Assembly (NCBI GenBank): GCA_036850595.1
Contig: CM072154.1
Location: 10,981,330 to 11,045,329, forward strand
Reading direction: 5' to 3'
Length of the DNA stretch: 64,000 nt
From: Rhyacichthys aspro
Taxonomy: Eukaryota; Chordata; Actinopteri; Gobiiformes; Rhyacichthyidae
Shown here: piece after piece, positions 1 through 13,500 of the stretch
How positions within the stretch are numbered: position 1 is the stretch's first letter
Layout: each line of letters begins with the position of its first letter
Translations under genes and position numbers: made by a program
The notes under the pieces: model-generated
Told to the model about the DNA's origin: nothing
Database searches by the model: none
The model's input: the letters and a program-made list of their open reading frames with translations, nothing else

Positions 1-628
1 GAAATCACTTTTAGTTGTACAGAACAATATACTTCACTCACTATACAGCAAGTGAAAAAGTGCCTGAAACCATAGTGGCAGTGAAATGGTTAACATTTCT
101 GAGTCCGGCTGCTTCATGGATGTGAAGGTCCTTGTTCTTGCAAAGATCACAAAACATTATTTGTCATGTGTTATTTGTTGCAGTAGATAATATTTTACCT
201 TTATCTGTGGTGTCAAATGTGAGTATTCACCGTTTCAAAAATGAATGCTATTTAAATATATATTGTGACCTGGCAAAGCCTTTGTATTGTTAAAATCAGT
301 CATGTTTAGTGTGAATTCTTCAGCTGGAACTGTAAAATAAATAAAATTCACATTAAGAAACACAGCCTTTAAGTGAGTTTTCTTGATTTTACTTGTATGC
401 ATTGTTATGCGTGTTAGGACAGATACAAGATCATGGTCGACATGCAGGTTCATTTAATGTCTCCAGCTAAAATGTAAAGTTTACACACTGTTGGAGGATG
501 AACGCAGAGCTGACAGTTAAGAAGAGGACTTAGTCACAGTTTCTATCATATTAATAAATAATCTATATGCAAAGTATCACAGAGCAGTAGTAGCTATTAA
601 ATAAACATTAACTTAGTGACTACAAATC
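1..628 (-). other. 3' flank / probable 3' UTR of adrm1
   Basis: This AT-rich stretch lies downstream (on the minus strand) of the adrm1 stop codon. No open frame here resembles a protein I recognise. A minus-strand ATTAAA (plus-strand tttaat near 453) could serve as a polyadenylation signal, so at least the part nearest 628 is probably adrm1 3' UTR. I see no repeat or RNA gene in it. Confidence 0.5.
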
Positions 629-3420
629 CTAATCCAAGCTCATATCTTCATCATCATCTTTCTTGTCTTTGCTGTCTCCTTCCTGGTCTGACTTTGTCTC
701 TGTTTCCATAGCTTTTGCAAAAGCCTCCACATCTGCAAAAACACATGACCACAATCACAACCCAGAGCCTGAGATTGTTAAAAAAAATGTTACACATAAA
801 ATATTGGCTATTTGCCCTAACACTGACCTCCTTTGTTAGCTGCATCCACAGCTTCTGCTGGCAAACCAAACTGGTTCAATAAAGGTCCTAACTGCCCAGA
901 TGCCAGAGCGCTGCTAAACATGCTCAAAGCCTGCAGAGATAAAACAAAAAAATAATAAATAAACACATCTAAACAAAGGGGAGTGAACACCTTGAGAAAA
1001 AGTGACAGTGCTGAACCGACCTGCTGAAACTGTGGTGAGCTCAGAGTGTTGTGGAGCTCCTCTGAGCTCTGAAGCAGCGACTCCCCAGATGGCAGGTACG
1101 GGAGGAGCCTCTGCTGCACCTCGGGGTTGGCCAGGATGGGAGCCATGATCTCAGGGGTCAACACGGTGGCCAGATCCACTGCAGTAACAAACTTTCATTT
1201 TAGCTCAGTTTACAGTTTTTCATAACGAAGTCAACACAATAATACATGTTCTGATCATTTCCGATGATCTTTTGTCACTGCTCACCTCCCTGGCTGGTGG
1301 CGGGCACATTCATAGTTGCCAGGATGCTCTGCAGGTCCCTGAGCTGTATTGGCTGTGTGGTGTTGGTGGCCCCTGCTGCGAGAGAAGACACGGCTGGCGT
1401 GGAGGGAGTCGTGATGGTGGGGGAGGCTGCTGAGGTGGCAGAGGGAGTAATGGGGGTTGTGGGCACCTGGGACGAGCCGAGACGACTGACAGTTGAGGTG
1501 GAGGTAGGGGTCACAGCTGTTGACGGGCTGTTATAGAAATATAGAAATTAAACTAGACATTATTATTTAATTCCAGCATAAGGCAACATCACAAAAGCAT
1601 TATGTTCCCAGTCACTTCACTGGGATACTTTACCACCACCGGTAATTTCATCATTATATAAAAACAAATAGTGTATGAAACGAGAAATAAGTATGATACC
1701 TTGTAGAAGAGTTACTTGCTGCCGGGACACTGCTGCTGCCAAGAAGGTTAGCCAGTCCTGGTCCAGCTAATGCCCCGAGACCACCTGTGATGAAAAAATA
1801 AATAAAATCAAAAAATTAAATTAATGTAACACAATATTAGTTAAACACATTTACAAACAAGACCAATCACCATTCATAATAATAGTAGTATACAATAAAT
1901 ATGATTAAAAGGACAGGGTTCATGACTGTGTGAGAATAAAGCTGGACATCTGTGGACCTTTGGACCTAACTCGTTTATTATTGATGTTAATAAGTGATTC
2001 TTGTTCTTGTCCAATAATTTTACTGCTGACTCCTGAGGATTTTATTGAGTGGGTTGTGATGAATGATGCTGAGTGACCCAAACCTAGCTGTAATGTTGAA
2101 TGAAGCATTAGTAGAGGTAAAAACTGACTGATAAGACCTGGAGTTTGCTGAGTTTACACTATGACTCTTAGAGAAGACGTTTTCACTATTGAGCTGGAAA
2201 GTGAGTTTGTGAGGTATTTGTATGACTCAACTTTTTCTTCTGAATCATTGTTAATGTGAAGTGAAAGTGATGCAGTGCCTACCCAGTTCCTTTGTTTTTA
2301 ATGTGCCAAGACAGCTCTGCACCATTCAGCAAAAGTTTCCATTTCAATCTGTAGCTGTCCATCAGTGTTGGTAGTGGCAATGATACCTCAATTACTGAAC
2401 ATCTGAATATTTAATGTATGTTATCCTTGAGCTTCTATAGTCAATGGTGTATCACGTGAAGAGTACAGATAACAGAATTTTTCAAAACCTGTACAAGCGT
2501 TGGAAAATGGATGGATGGCAGACACATTTGATTGACAGTTGTAATAAACAACTCCTGTTAAGATCAGTCAGATCTTATGTCTTATAGTGTCCGTGTTCAC
2601 ATTATAGCTCACCGATCCCTCCGAGTCCAGTTGGTCCAATGAGCTGCATGAGCTGGTTGTGGCTCATGTTCCCCAGCAGGCTCTGCAGACCGCCCTCGCC
2701 TTTACACAAAACACAATTCAATTATCACATAATAAAAGATTTTAGATTCAAGGAGACAAGGAAAATAAGCAGTGTATTACCTCCGAGAGCAGACAGATCA
2801 TGTCCTCCGCTACCGGCACTTCCGAGAGCACCAGGCATGGGTGGATTATTCAGATACTCATTCACTTTACGACAGTACTCCTCATCCTTATCCGTCTTTG
2901 GCTCCTGAAATGAAAGATCCACTGGGTAAAGTCAACAATTACAATTACTTGTTCTAAATATATAAAAATACTAGTTCAGATTATATTATTACTAAAGACT
3001 GCATCAGACTGAATACCTGCATCCAAAAAAAGAGTCTTTTCGATCCTGCTTTAAACTTGAGCACATAGACACGTCCGGTGGTGCACTGGTTCACCCGTTT
3101 AAACTCGCAGTCATCAGGGAAGATGATCAGGTCCTAAAACAGAACAATAGACATCTCAAGTGTAATACTGAGCTTATTAACAGCAAAAGTAATGGGAGAA
3201 CAGCACCTACATCATCCACATTTCCAGTGGTCCGGTCCTTCCAGCAGAAATGAATGAGAGAGTCGTCAGTTTGCTGGATGTACACCTGGCCCTTACGTTT
3301 ATCAGGGGTCACTGTGCTGCCTTTCATGGTCATCTTTCCTGCCCGGAACTCGACCAAGTATTTACTGGAGGAGCCCCGAGAGCCAGACACCATGCTGGGA
3401 AACAAAGCTCCAGATGCCAT
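629..3420 (-). CDS. adrm1: Proteasomal ubiquitin receptor ADRM1 (Rpn13)
   Basis: ADRM1 is a 19S proteasome subunit that binds ubiquitin chains through an N-terminal Pru domain and recruits the deubiquitinase UCHL5 through a C-terminal DEUBAD domain. Nine coding exons join in frame: 3211-3420, 3017-3133, 2781-2904, 2613-2699, 1700-1784, 1286-1527, 1021-1178, 828-930 and 629-732. They give 409 aa, close to the human length of about 407. The Pru domain (about residues 17-127) contains KYLVEFRAGKM, IHFCWKDR and RLFFWMQEPK. A Ser/Thr-rich linker follows, then DEUBAD (from about 262) with VLTPEIMAPILAN, LLPYLPSGE and FGLPAEAV. The acidic tail ends DEDMSLD, as in the family. The start ATG lies 22 nt inside an exon whose acceptor is at 3443. 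A donor at 3836-3841 marks a non-coding first exon. All splice sites are GT-AG. Confidence 0.97.
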
Positions 3421-3841
3421 GATGATGAGAGAGGGGTTGATACTGGGAAAGGCAACGATCAGTCGGCTGTAACACAGAATAAACCACAGCAAGAAGAGAT
3501 AACAGTGACTAGACACTGGGCTGTTGTGGTGGTAATGGCAGGTTACCTAGAACAACATATCCATATTTTTTCTACATTAACATTCGACATTTGGCTGAAT
3601 TTGACTGAATGAGAATGAATCTAAATGATAATGTTGCGGTTCATCCCGTTAAAAAGCGCTACTGGGGCAGACATCATCCACAGACGCATCATGGATGACT
3701 GTGCATCCCTAAACAACAGCAGTACAGCAGCAGCCTTTTAGCAAAAAATACTCTCTCAGATGAGTTTCTTTATTCGATTTTATACACATGCCTTAAATAA
3801 ACCCTAAACAAAAAAAATAGTAGATGGACAATCGTACTTAC

Positions 3842-3960
3842 ATTCCTCTCTGTATTATCGCCCGGCCGCACAATTGTCAGTCTCAGGGAGGAGTGTCACG
3901 ATTGGCTGAATGGAAGCAATGCCTGGCTGTGATTGGTCAATCCATCTGCCAATGTTCAGG
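3842..3960 (-). promoter_or_regulatory. adrm1 promoter and non-coding exon 1
   Basis: Read on the minus strand, a consensus donor (GTAAGT, complement of 3836-3841) ends a short non-coding exon starting upstream of 3842. Two CCAAT boxes (plus-strand attgg at 3901-3905 and 3932-3936) lie 60-95 bp further upstream, with no TATA box. This arrangement is typical of a housekeeping promoter. The transcription start itself is inferred. Confidence 0.55.
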
Positions 3961-5578
3961 CCTTACGACCTCACGTACATGTTTGGTAGAGAGGCCACAG
4001 TTCACCTGCAGTCTTTTACACGAATGAATGGAAAGAATGTTTTATAATAAAATATTAAATAAGGATATGCTATTACGTCATGTGAGTAATCCAAACAATA
4101 CAGTAGTCTGAACTCCCTGGCCCTGAACCCTGGCCTTACACTCTTTGTTGTTGTATAAAACTAATTAATGAGTGCCCCCCATTGACTAATCATAATTCTA
4201 TCATTTTGTATGGCTTTTTGAATATATAAGAAGTAAGCGTTTATTGACATCTTTTTAAGATCATGAGGTGTAAAATATCATACTATATGTCCCAATTTGA
4301 AAGAAAACATCGCCATACAATAAGATATAGATATTTTTAATAGTTCATAATTTATTTCTCAAATGTGTCTGTATGTTTATGGATGTGCGTGTAGGAAACC
4401 GTATCAACAGAAACAAATATCAATGTAAACATTTTTGTAGGATGCTGTACAAATAACAATCAGGTATAACCAGGAGCTTTGACTTGCTACAGCTGTCACA
4501 AAGTGCTTTGAATTGAGAAAATGTTCAGAAGCAGCTAGTGGACAAATCATTATACAATATAAGCATAAGGCTGAGCATTCAAAATGCTTCGTGAGTGCTT
4601 GGAAAGAAAAAGAACACTTCTGCTGTCAACAACTGCACTGCTTTAGGGAAGTTAGCATCTCATTATCAAAGGAAAAAAAAAATCATAAACACTTCTCTAG
4701 TGTGTAAAATGCTCTATAGCTGCTAGCTAAAAGGAATTATGTTTCCTTAGTTTTGTATTGTCTTATTTTATATGTTAAATAAGGGCAGAGTGGGAAGGTT
4801 AGTTTGCATAGGTTTGCTTATGATAGAGAGTTGTTCAGGTTAGTTTGTGTCAGTTCTCATACTGTGTGCCATGGCTACAGCAGAGTTTCAACCCATTACA
4901 CTTTTTCCCTTTGCTTGAAAATTTCATGTGAATGAAGTCACTTCTTCAGTGCAGAAAACATTTTATGGCTTTCACTTGTGTAAATAGTCACCTTGGTGAC
5001 CATGCATGCACCAGGTACTAAAGACATCTATTTTACAGTGGACAACAGTTTAATGTACCAACAGTATGTTTACGGTGCTAGCAAACATAGGTATAAGCAG
5101 CTTTCGTTTATAAGTGCCCATTCACAGACGATCATTTCATTTGTGACACGGGGACATTTAGTGCTAAACTAAATTAGACACTTAATATTCAAACAGTTAT
5201 AAAAGTAGCAGATGTGTTTAAATAACCCCTGATATTTGGAAGAAACATGAGGTACATCTATGTATATGAAGTATGATGTTAAGTAGTTACCTTAAGTCAC
5301 ATTTCAGTGCTTTATAACCCCAAGACAGCTGTGTAACATACTATTATCATAGTAATTAGGACACATTGCGATGGTTTATCATAGTCAATTTTAAAGTAAA
5401 CTATTTTTGTCTACATTTCTCCTCTTGTGGACAATTCACAGTCAGTGACAAATTGCCACACACATAATATAACAGCTCGATTCAACACAAAAACAGTACT
5501 ACTGTGTGTCACAACGACACTATCTCTGATCAAAAAACTTAAACCCTTTCAATGAGGAGCTGAGGAGCACATCCAAAG
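3961..5578. other. Intergenic DNA including osbpl2 3' UTR
   Basis: No coding potential or recognised repeat is seen. The part from 5578 downwards is the likely 3' UTR of osbpl2. A minus-strand AATAAA (plus-strand tttatt at about 4347-4352) is a plausible polyadenylation signal, which would make the UTR about 1.2 kb. The rest, 3961 to about 4330, is the upstream flank of adrm1. Confidence 0.45.
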
Positions 5579-8569
5579 TCAATAAATGTTGGGACAGTCA
5601 CTGTAATTCCTGTCAAAGTATCCACCTGTGTACAGCCAATCCTCAGCTCCAGTGTGAGGGTTTGTTCCCAGCTGAAACCACCTAAGGATGCAGGAAAAAG
5701 TAATGTTATGTCATTATTTTATTTCATTTTTTTATCGCTACATAGTACATTGCAAACTTGAAAAGATTCTGCATGGTTTATGTATACCACTTCTGCAAAA
5801 TAGAGACTAATACCAACGAATACAAATAATCTACAGCACTCACTTTGTTGACCACTCTTCCTCTTCTCTGGAGCGTTCCTTGCGTGCAGCCCTCTGTTTC
5901 TCCTCTAACCTCTCTTTCTGTGAACTAGCCGTGTCTGCAAACCAAAATGTGAGCCATTACCAATTGATCAGGTTTTACTGAGGCCAAATTGCCTCACTCT
6001 GTGTAAATCTGCCTATGGTTACCTATGTCTCCATTTTCCATGGCCCTAATGTCAGGCCTCAGTCGGCAGTCCGTTGGCGGCAGTAGTCTGTCTGTGCCCG
6101 GCTCCAGCTCGTTTAGTGTCATGGCAAAGCTGGTGAAGTTATACATCTACATGTGAGAAAAAGAAACAGATTTTGGATTAAAAAGATGTGTTTTATTTCT
6201 ACTATTTCAGCGGACTGTACATTTCTGTAACTATAGGAGAGTGACCTGTGCCGAGTGAGCGGGCCGTGGCGTTATCCTCCACAATAAGGCACTTCCTGGT
6301 ATCACAGTCACAGTCTCTTGAAATTCGGGTACGTCATCTGATTCCTCCTCTTCACAACTATGTTCCTACACACACAAAAAAATGCCAAGCACAAAGATTT
6401 GAACCCAAGTACTTACATTTTGTGATGGCACACACAGTCCATGTGCACACGGGTTATTCACAGAACTACTTTACAGCTGCCACAACTTCAACACATCTCT
6501 CAAGCAACACTGCATGTCATTGCAAGGCCATATGGATGAGTGCTGGCAATGATTGAATACACTACACTGTAAACGTAACTCATACTAGACAACAGCAGTA
6601 GCACACTATAGATATCAAATCCACTTTTACCTTACCTTCTACTAAGCCACTGCATGTTATTGTGAAAGGAAAAGATACCGATTGAGACACAAACATTCAG
6701 AGGTAAGTAAAGCAGATGTGAGCATTGAGTTGAAGTAGTCTCCTTATCAAATACATCAAGACAAATTCAGCAAAGGTGAACCATGAACAAATTCACCTGC
6801 TTCACCTTTTTTGACTCCCCTCCTGACTTCTTCTCAGATTTTTTGTGCATTTCATACACTTTCGGGTCCACACTGTACATGCACTCAGTCCACTTCCCAT
6901 ATATCACTCGCAATTTCTTCTTGCTGGTTCAACAAAAGGATGGGAATGAATAAAAAGGAAACATACATCACATTATTACACATTAAAAGGGCTCTATGGC
7001 CTCTCAACTGGTACCTTTTGTCTTGGATGTAACCTTCTACTTTGTGCAGCTCTTTTCCGAACATGCCACATGGTTTAAAGGTCAGGACACACTTATCTCC
7101 GGAGCTGACCAACGAACACAAAAGAAAAGATGATTTTGGTTTCAAGCGTAAAAAAAAAAATTATTATATTGTAGAGTACCTGTGATTGACAATCTCCACA
7201 GTCCCATATTGTTCAATCCAAAGTTTTCCTAATATAATATTATGCACACAGCACATTGGGTTTGTCCATGTATAGGCTTCTTTATGTCTAAAAAAGTCGA
7301 ATCACATGTTGAGTAAAGAGGCAAAACTGTAACTGAACTGGCACTAATTTTATACAAACAGACACTCACTTTATAAGCTCCAGCGTCATGGTGCCTTTAG
7401 GTTCTGCCTCGATGCTTTTGCCCCAGAACTTAAGTTTTGGGTAAATGGAGCCATGAAATGCAAAGTCTTGTTTCAGAGACTCAGCATGAAAGGCACTGAT
7501 CGGGGGATGGTGGCTCACTTGCTCCGAGATCAATCTGTAGCCTTCGTCCTCCCTTAAAAATGCAAGAAAAAATAAATATTGCAAATTTGGATGGGATATT
7601 TCAGATTTCCCTGATATCCAATACCTTATGAGTTCATATGTCTCCCCAAGTAAAGGATTAAATGGCTTTCCAGTCCGTTCCCACTGAGATGCTACAGCTG
7701 ATACGGCAAATGCAGCTACAACCTGGCACAGAGGAGTTAGGTCAATGTAGGTCAAATACAGTAAAGTGAATAATCAAAAAGCAATTGTTAAGACTACCTG
7801 CATGCGGTCTATGGAGTCAGAGAAGCTGCAGGCTTTGTGAATGAGTTGAGTGTGTTCCATGTACTCCGAGATTCTCTGGAGAAAGCTCAGCGGCTCATTA
7901 AACACGACAGGCATCGCAATTTTGGACAGCTCCTGCAAATATTTGATATATTTATAACATACTTAAACACTGAGGAAAGCTGTTTACTGTATTGTATTGT
8001 TAAATGGACAATAACTTTAACAATTAACTGTATCTTTAGCTAGTGTTTCATGTTTTGGGACCTCACCATGCCGATGCATTTCTTCAGTATACTCCACACA
8101 CTGAAGTTGTTTCTGGAGATCATTTGAGTGGGCAAGGTTTTCCTGAAGAAGTCAAATACCATTCAGTTAGTTGTAGCACTGTGAGTTGGTTAACACCTGT
8201 TTAACCGGTTTAGATGGGTGAATAGCAGTACCAACAAATGTTCTGTGTCAACTACACAGTAATATTGCATTGTACTAGATTAAAGGTCTTTTGTGAGGAT
8301 GCAATGTAACATTTAACAACACTTAGATGCTCTTTACCTGCGCTGCCACACTCCATTTTCCTGTGAGGCACTGCTACCTTTTGTCTTGTTGTCAAACACC
8401 AGGGCATCTTTGAAGCTAACCTCACAGGAATCATCTGACTCCAGCCCTGAGGGATGGAGACTGAGGGTTAGGGAGGAAATACACCCGTGCAGCTACAGCC
8501 GTTCTAGCTCAATGTGTAGCAGGCAGCCGCACCTGTCTCAGCGTCGTAAAACTCCTCCTCGCTGTTCAT
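5579..8569 (-). CDS. osbpl2: Oxysterol-binding protein-related protein 2
   Basis: ORP2 is a short OSBP-family lipid transfer protein without a PH domain. It exchanges sterol and phosphoinositides between membranes. Thirteen coding exons join in frame: 8533-8569, 8338-8446, 8067-8142, 7798-7932, 7625-7722, 7370-7552, 7180-7287, 7015-7104, 6797-6923, 6246-6365, 6023-6146, 5844-5934 and 5579-5681. They encode 466 aa (human about 480). The family fingerprint EQVSHHPP is at residues 162-169. KPFNPLLGETYELIR, FHGSIYPKLKFWGKS and IYGKWTEC are also present. The end NYSDCPNIY matches ORP2 rather than OSBP itself. The exon starting at 6365 has an acceptor after a GT-repeat tract. A second in-frame donor 9 nt earlier in the 6797 exon could give a slightly shorter isoform. 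The ATG exon has an acceptor directly upstream, so exon 1 is non-coding. Confidence 0.96.
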
Positions 8570-8976
8570 ACTGTGCACAAAAGTAACCGTGTGTCACTCA
8601 GAAGTCATGTTTCCACCGCCGGCCTGTCTCTGCTGACCAAGCTCTCTCCAAGCATCACGGAGAAAGACACAAACGCTGCACCTGCAACAGCACGGACAGC
8701 TCCATTAACTAAAGCAGACAATTTGTTAAAATGGATGTAAACACTGTAAAATACAAACAATTATTAAACAGTCGCTTGGAGCTGGTAGCACCTCCCCAAC
8801 GAGACCCTGTTATTTGTTAGCCTTCTGACAAGCTACTCAGCCATTAGCATCAACTCAAAAGGCTAACTGGATTGTAAATAACAGGTTTTAACTAACGTCT
8901 TGAACAAACACACTGACAAAGAAATACCAACCCAGTGAGTGTCGTGCATATTAAAACACAATGTAGCTAGAGGTAC

Positions 8977-9100
8977 CTGAGAACTGGGGCCAAATGAAGG
9001 CTCCAGGAGCATAAACAAACCGAGTACACTACTTCTCAATGTAAGCGGAAGCGAGCGGCAAGGACAACATGACTGACAGGTCCGTGAGCCAATCAGATCA
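8977..9100 (-). promoter_or_regulatory. osbpl2 non-coding exon 1 and promoter
   Basis: On the minus strand a donor (GTACCT, complement of 8971-8976) closes a probable non-coding exon 1, matching the acceptor found 1 nt before the start ATG of the first coding exon. Just upstream, plus-strand ccaat at 9089-9093 sits in a GC-richer stretch. No TATA box is visible. The exact start site is inferred. Confidence 0.4.
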
Positions 9101-10562
<1,462 letters not shown>

Positions 10563-13500
10563 ATGAACAAAGAGGGAGAGAAAAGGAGCGCGTCTCGAAG
10601 CCACAAACATCCTAAGACTCAACGGCAGGTTTCTCAGCAAAAGAAGAAGAATGATTTATCTTGTAAAGAGTCACCAAGTGTCTGTAAAGAGGTGCAGTCC
10701 GGTGTGTGTGGCTCTGTGAAGGAGATGAACTCTGTGGTATCACAAGGAAAGCGCCAGGGCAAAGTGTCACCCACTGGCCCCGAGGCAGAGAGCCCCAGGA
10801 GCCCCGGTGCGCACAGGAAACTATCAGACGCCAGCACCACTTCGGAAGACTTAAGTAAAGACTCGGGCTGTCTGTCCGCGAAGCTGTCCACCTCTGACAG
10901 CAGCTCAGAGATCTCAGACTGTCCTTCAGAGGGCAACAAGCGCGATTCTCCGAGCAGCGACAATGAGTTAAGCTGGATAGACGGCAGAGCTTATGAGAGC
11001 CCGGACAGCGAACGCAAAGAGAAGGAGACAGAAGCTGTAGACAGTGCTGCTGGAGCCCCAGGGCCGGGTTCCTTTCACTCCCCTGAGGCCTACATTGAGC
11101 TCATGATGGGGGAGACTACAGAGGACCTTGCCAGGGAGGTAGAGGAGCTCAGATCAGAAAACGAATACTTAAAAGTAAGTTAATTGAATTTCACTTAATT
11201 CAGTTTGTTTGATTGAATCATTTGAATGTAATTTTATAGTAGCCTACATTTATTTCTTGTATGTTGTGATGTGGTTGATGCAGAAACAAGAAACAACACC
11301 AGATTTTCAGCAGCAAGTGTGGTCTGGAGATACAGAAAGTTATTTAAAATATATAATAAAAGAGTCACTTTTTGTTTCTTAGTTTAATAGAAACATTTCA
11401 TGAAAAGCTCTCAGGGTTGATCAAATTTGTTGTGTCATTTTGTTCATTTCTGTTTGCCCACATCTACTGGAGACAACAAATGATAAACTCACTTAACATT
11501 TTGACATTCAAGTGGCTTTGGTATGAAAACACAAACATTTAAAAACTGTAGCTGACTGTGACTATGGAGATGCTCTGTGCTGACCACTCGGCGCGTGTTG
11601 TTTGGCAGGATGAGCTGGAGGAGCTGCGCTGTGAGACGTTGGAAATGCGGGACATGTTTCAGGAAGAGGAGGTGTACCAGTTGCAGCAGTTACGGCTGCA
11701 GCTGGATCAGGCCAACAAGACCTGTCGCATCCTGCAGTACCGGCTCCGAAAGGCAGAGCGGCGCAGCATCAGAGTGGCCCAGACGGGGCAAGTGGACGGG
11801 GAACTGGTCCGAACATTAGAACATGACATTAAGGTCAGGTCCCTCTACTGCAGCCGTTCATATGACTTAATGAAAGCCCATACACTGCCAAGAAACTGCT
11901 CTGAAAATGGCTTTTAATCACAACAATTCCAGATGCCAAGATCAAAGTGAATGTGGCAGAATTGCCATTACGCTATTTTTCATTCTAGTACACTAAACAA
12001 TGACTGCCTTGTGCATACACACGAAGCAGTACAACCCGTTGACTCATGGCTGTTAGCTGTGTGGTAAAGTACTCCCTGCTGTGGTCCTCAGCCACAAAAA
12101 ATTCATTAGCTCTAAATGTCTTCATCATGTGCACTGTTTATATTTTTGCCCTACCAAAGTGTAATTATGTGGTAAGCTGTCACCCATGAGTGGGAGACTT
12201 AAAAGAGTGGTAATCTTAGTCAGACCCACAGCAGGTCAGTCACCATGCTGTTAAATGGTGCTCTGTGGTAGCAACTACGCTACTTTCCTTAAGATTCCCA
12301 AGAGCATTGCCAAACCCTTGACCTCTTTGTCGAATTTGAATGTGAATAACTGCATTTGTCATAGAGTGTTTTTGTGTTTTTCTCACCGCTAAAACAGCCA
12401 CAAAATGATGCACATTCTATAAAACAGTTTCTTCACACAGGAAGAGAAAGTCCTGATGTGTTTGTAGATAATATAGCACGCAACATCAACCGGCTCCTGG
12501 CTTTGTTTACAGGTTGCGAAAAGCGTGTCACTCCGTCTTTACAATGAGCTGGAAGCTGTGCAGAAGAAGAATTCCCAGTTGGAGTGGGAAAATGAGGTGC
12601 TCCGTGAGAAAACACAGGAGCTGGAAGTGGCCAAGCAGGTCTTACAGGCTGAAACAGAGAAGGCCAGAGAGGTGAGACCTAAAGTTAACAGCTAATTTAG
12701 CTAATTCTGACCTAAGACACATGAGAAGTATCTTAATCTAGCATAAAGGTACAAAGACATCTGCAACAACAGACTTTGAGGTGAAAAATTATTCACAAAA
12801 CATATATACTCTAAGTTGCTTGTGTCTGTTTATTATTAAATTCTACATAAATTGCAATAGCAGTCATATCTAAGTTGTAACTATGTCAAATGGAAGAGTG
12901 CTGTGAAAAGCTTTGTGATATAAATTTTGAGTGTGGATTTGTTGCAGAGCAATTAGTCATGCTCCATAACTCTCCATCCCTCTCATGAGGAAACCTCGTC
13001 TCTGTAGTTAGTCCTCACAGCTGCACCCATTCTGCCAGTTGTCCCTTCTTCGAGCCTGATGTCAGGTGACACATGACCCGGTGCAGAGATGTGATATGAG
13101 TGAAGGGCAGGGCAGCAGCTGCCGGTGTCTGGGCTGGGTCAAGCAGCCTGGTATGTTGATGCCTCATCTCAGCCTCCAGCCACAGCTGAGGGTAAAAAGA
13201 AAGAGGGTGTAAACGATTGACTGTAGGGCAAGAGATTACAAAAATAGACTCTCTTTCTGCTTCTATTAAGCCAAGCTAAATCTAGATCAGTGTGTATTAC
13301 AGCATTCAGAGGGGCAGCCATTGTGCTCCGACACACTGACCTACAACATCACTGAAAATACTTCTGTGAAATATCCTCTATGGCACTTGAAGATGTAGAC
13401 ACTATGTCTGCCCACCTTTATTTTGTTGCCCTTCATGCCTCTGTTCCTTCTTTTTTAACCATTTTGAGGTTCTAGAGGCACGTGTTCCATTTAATCCAGG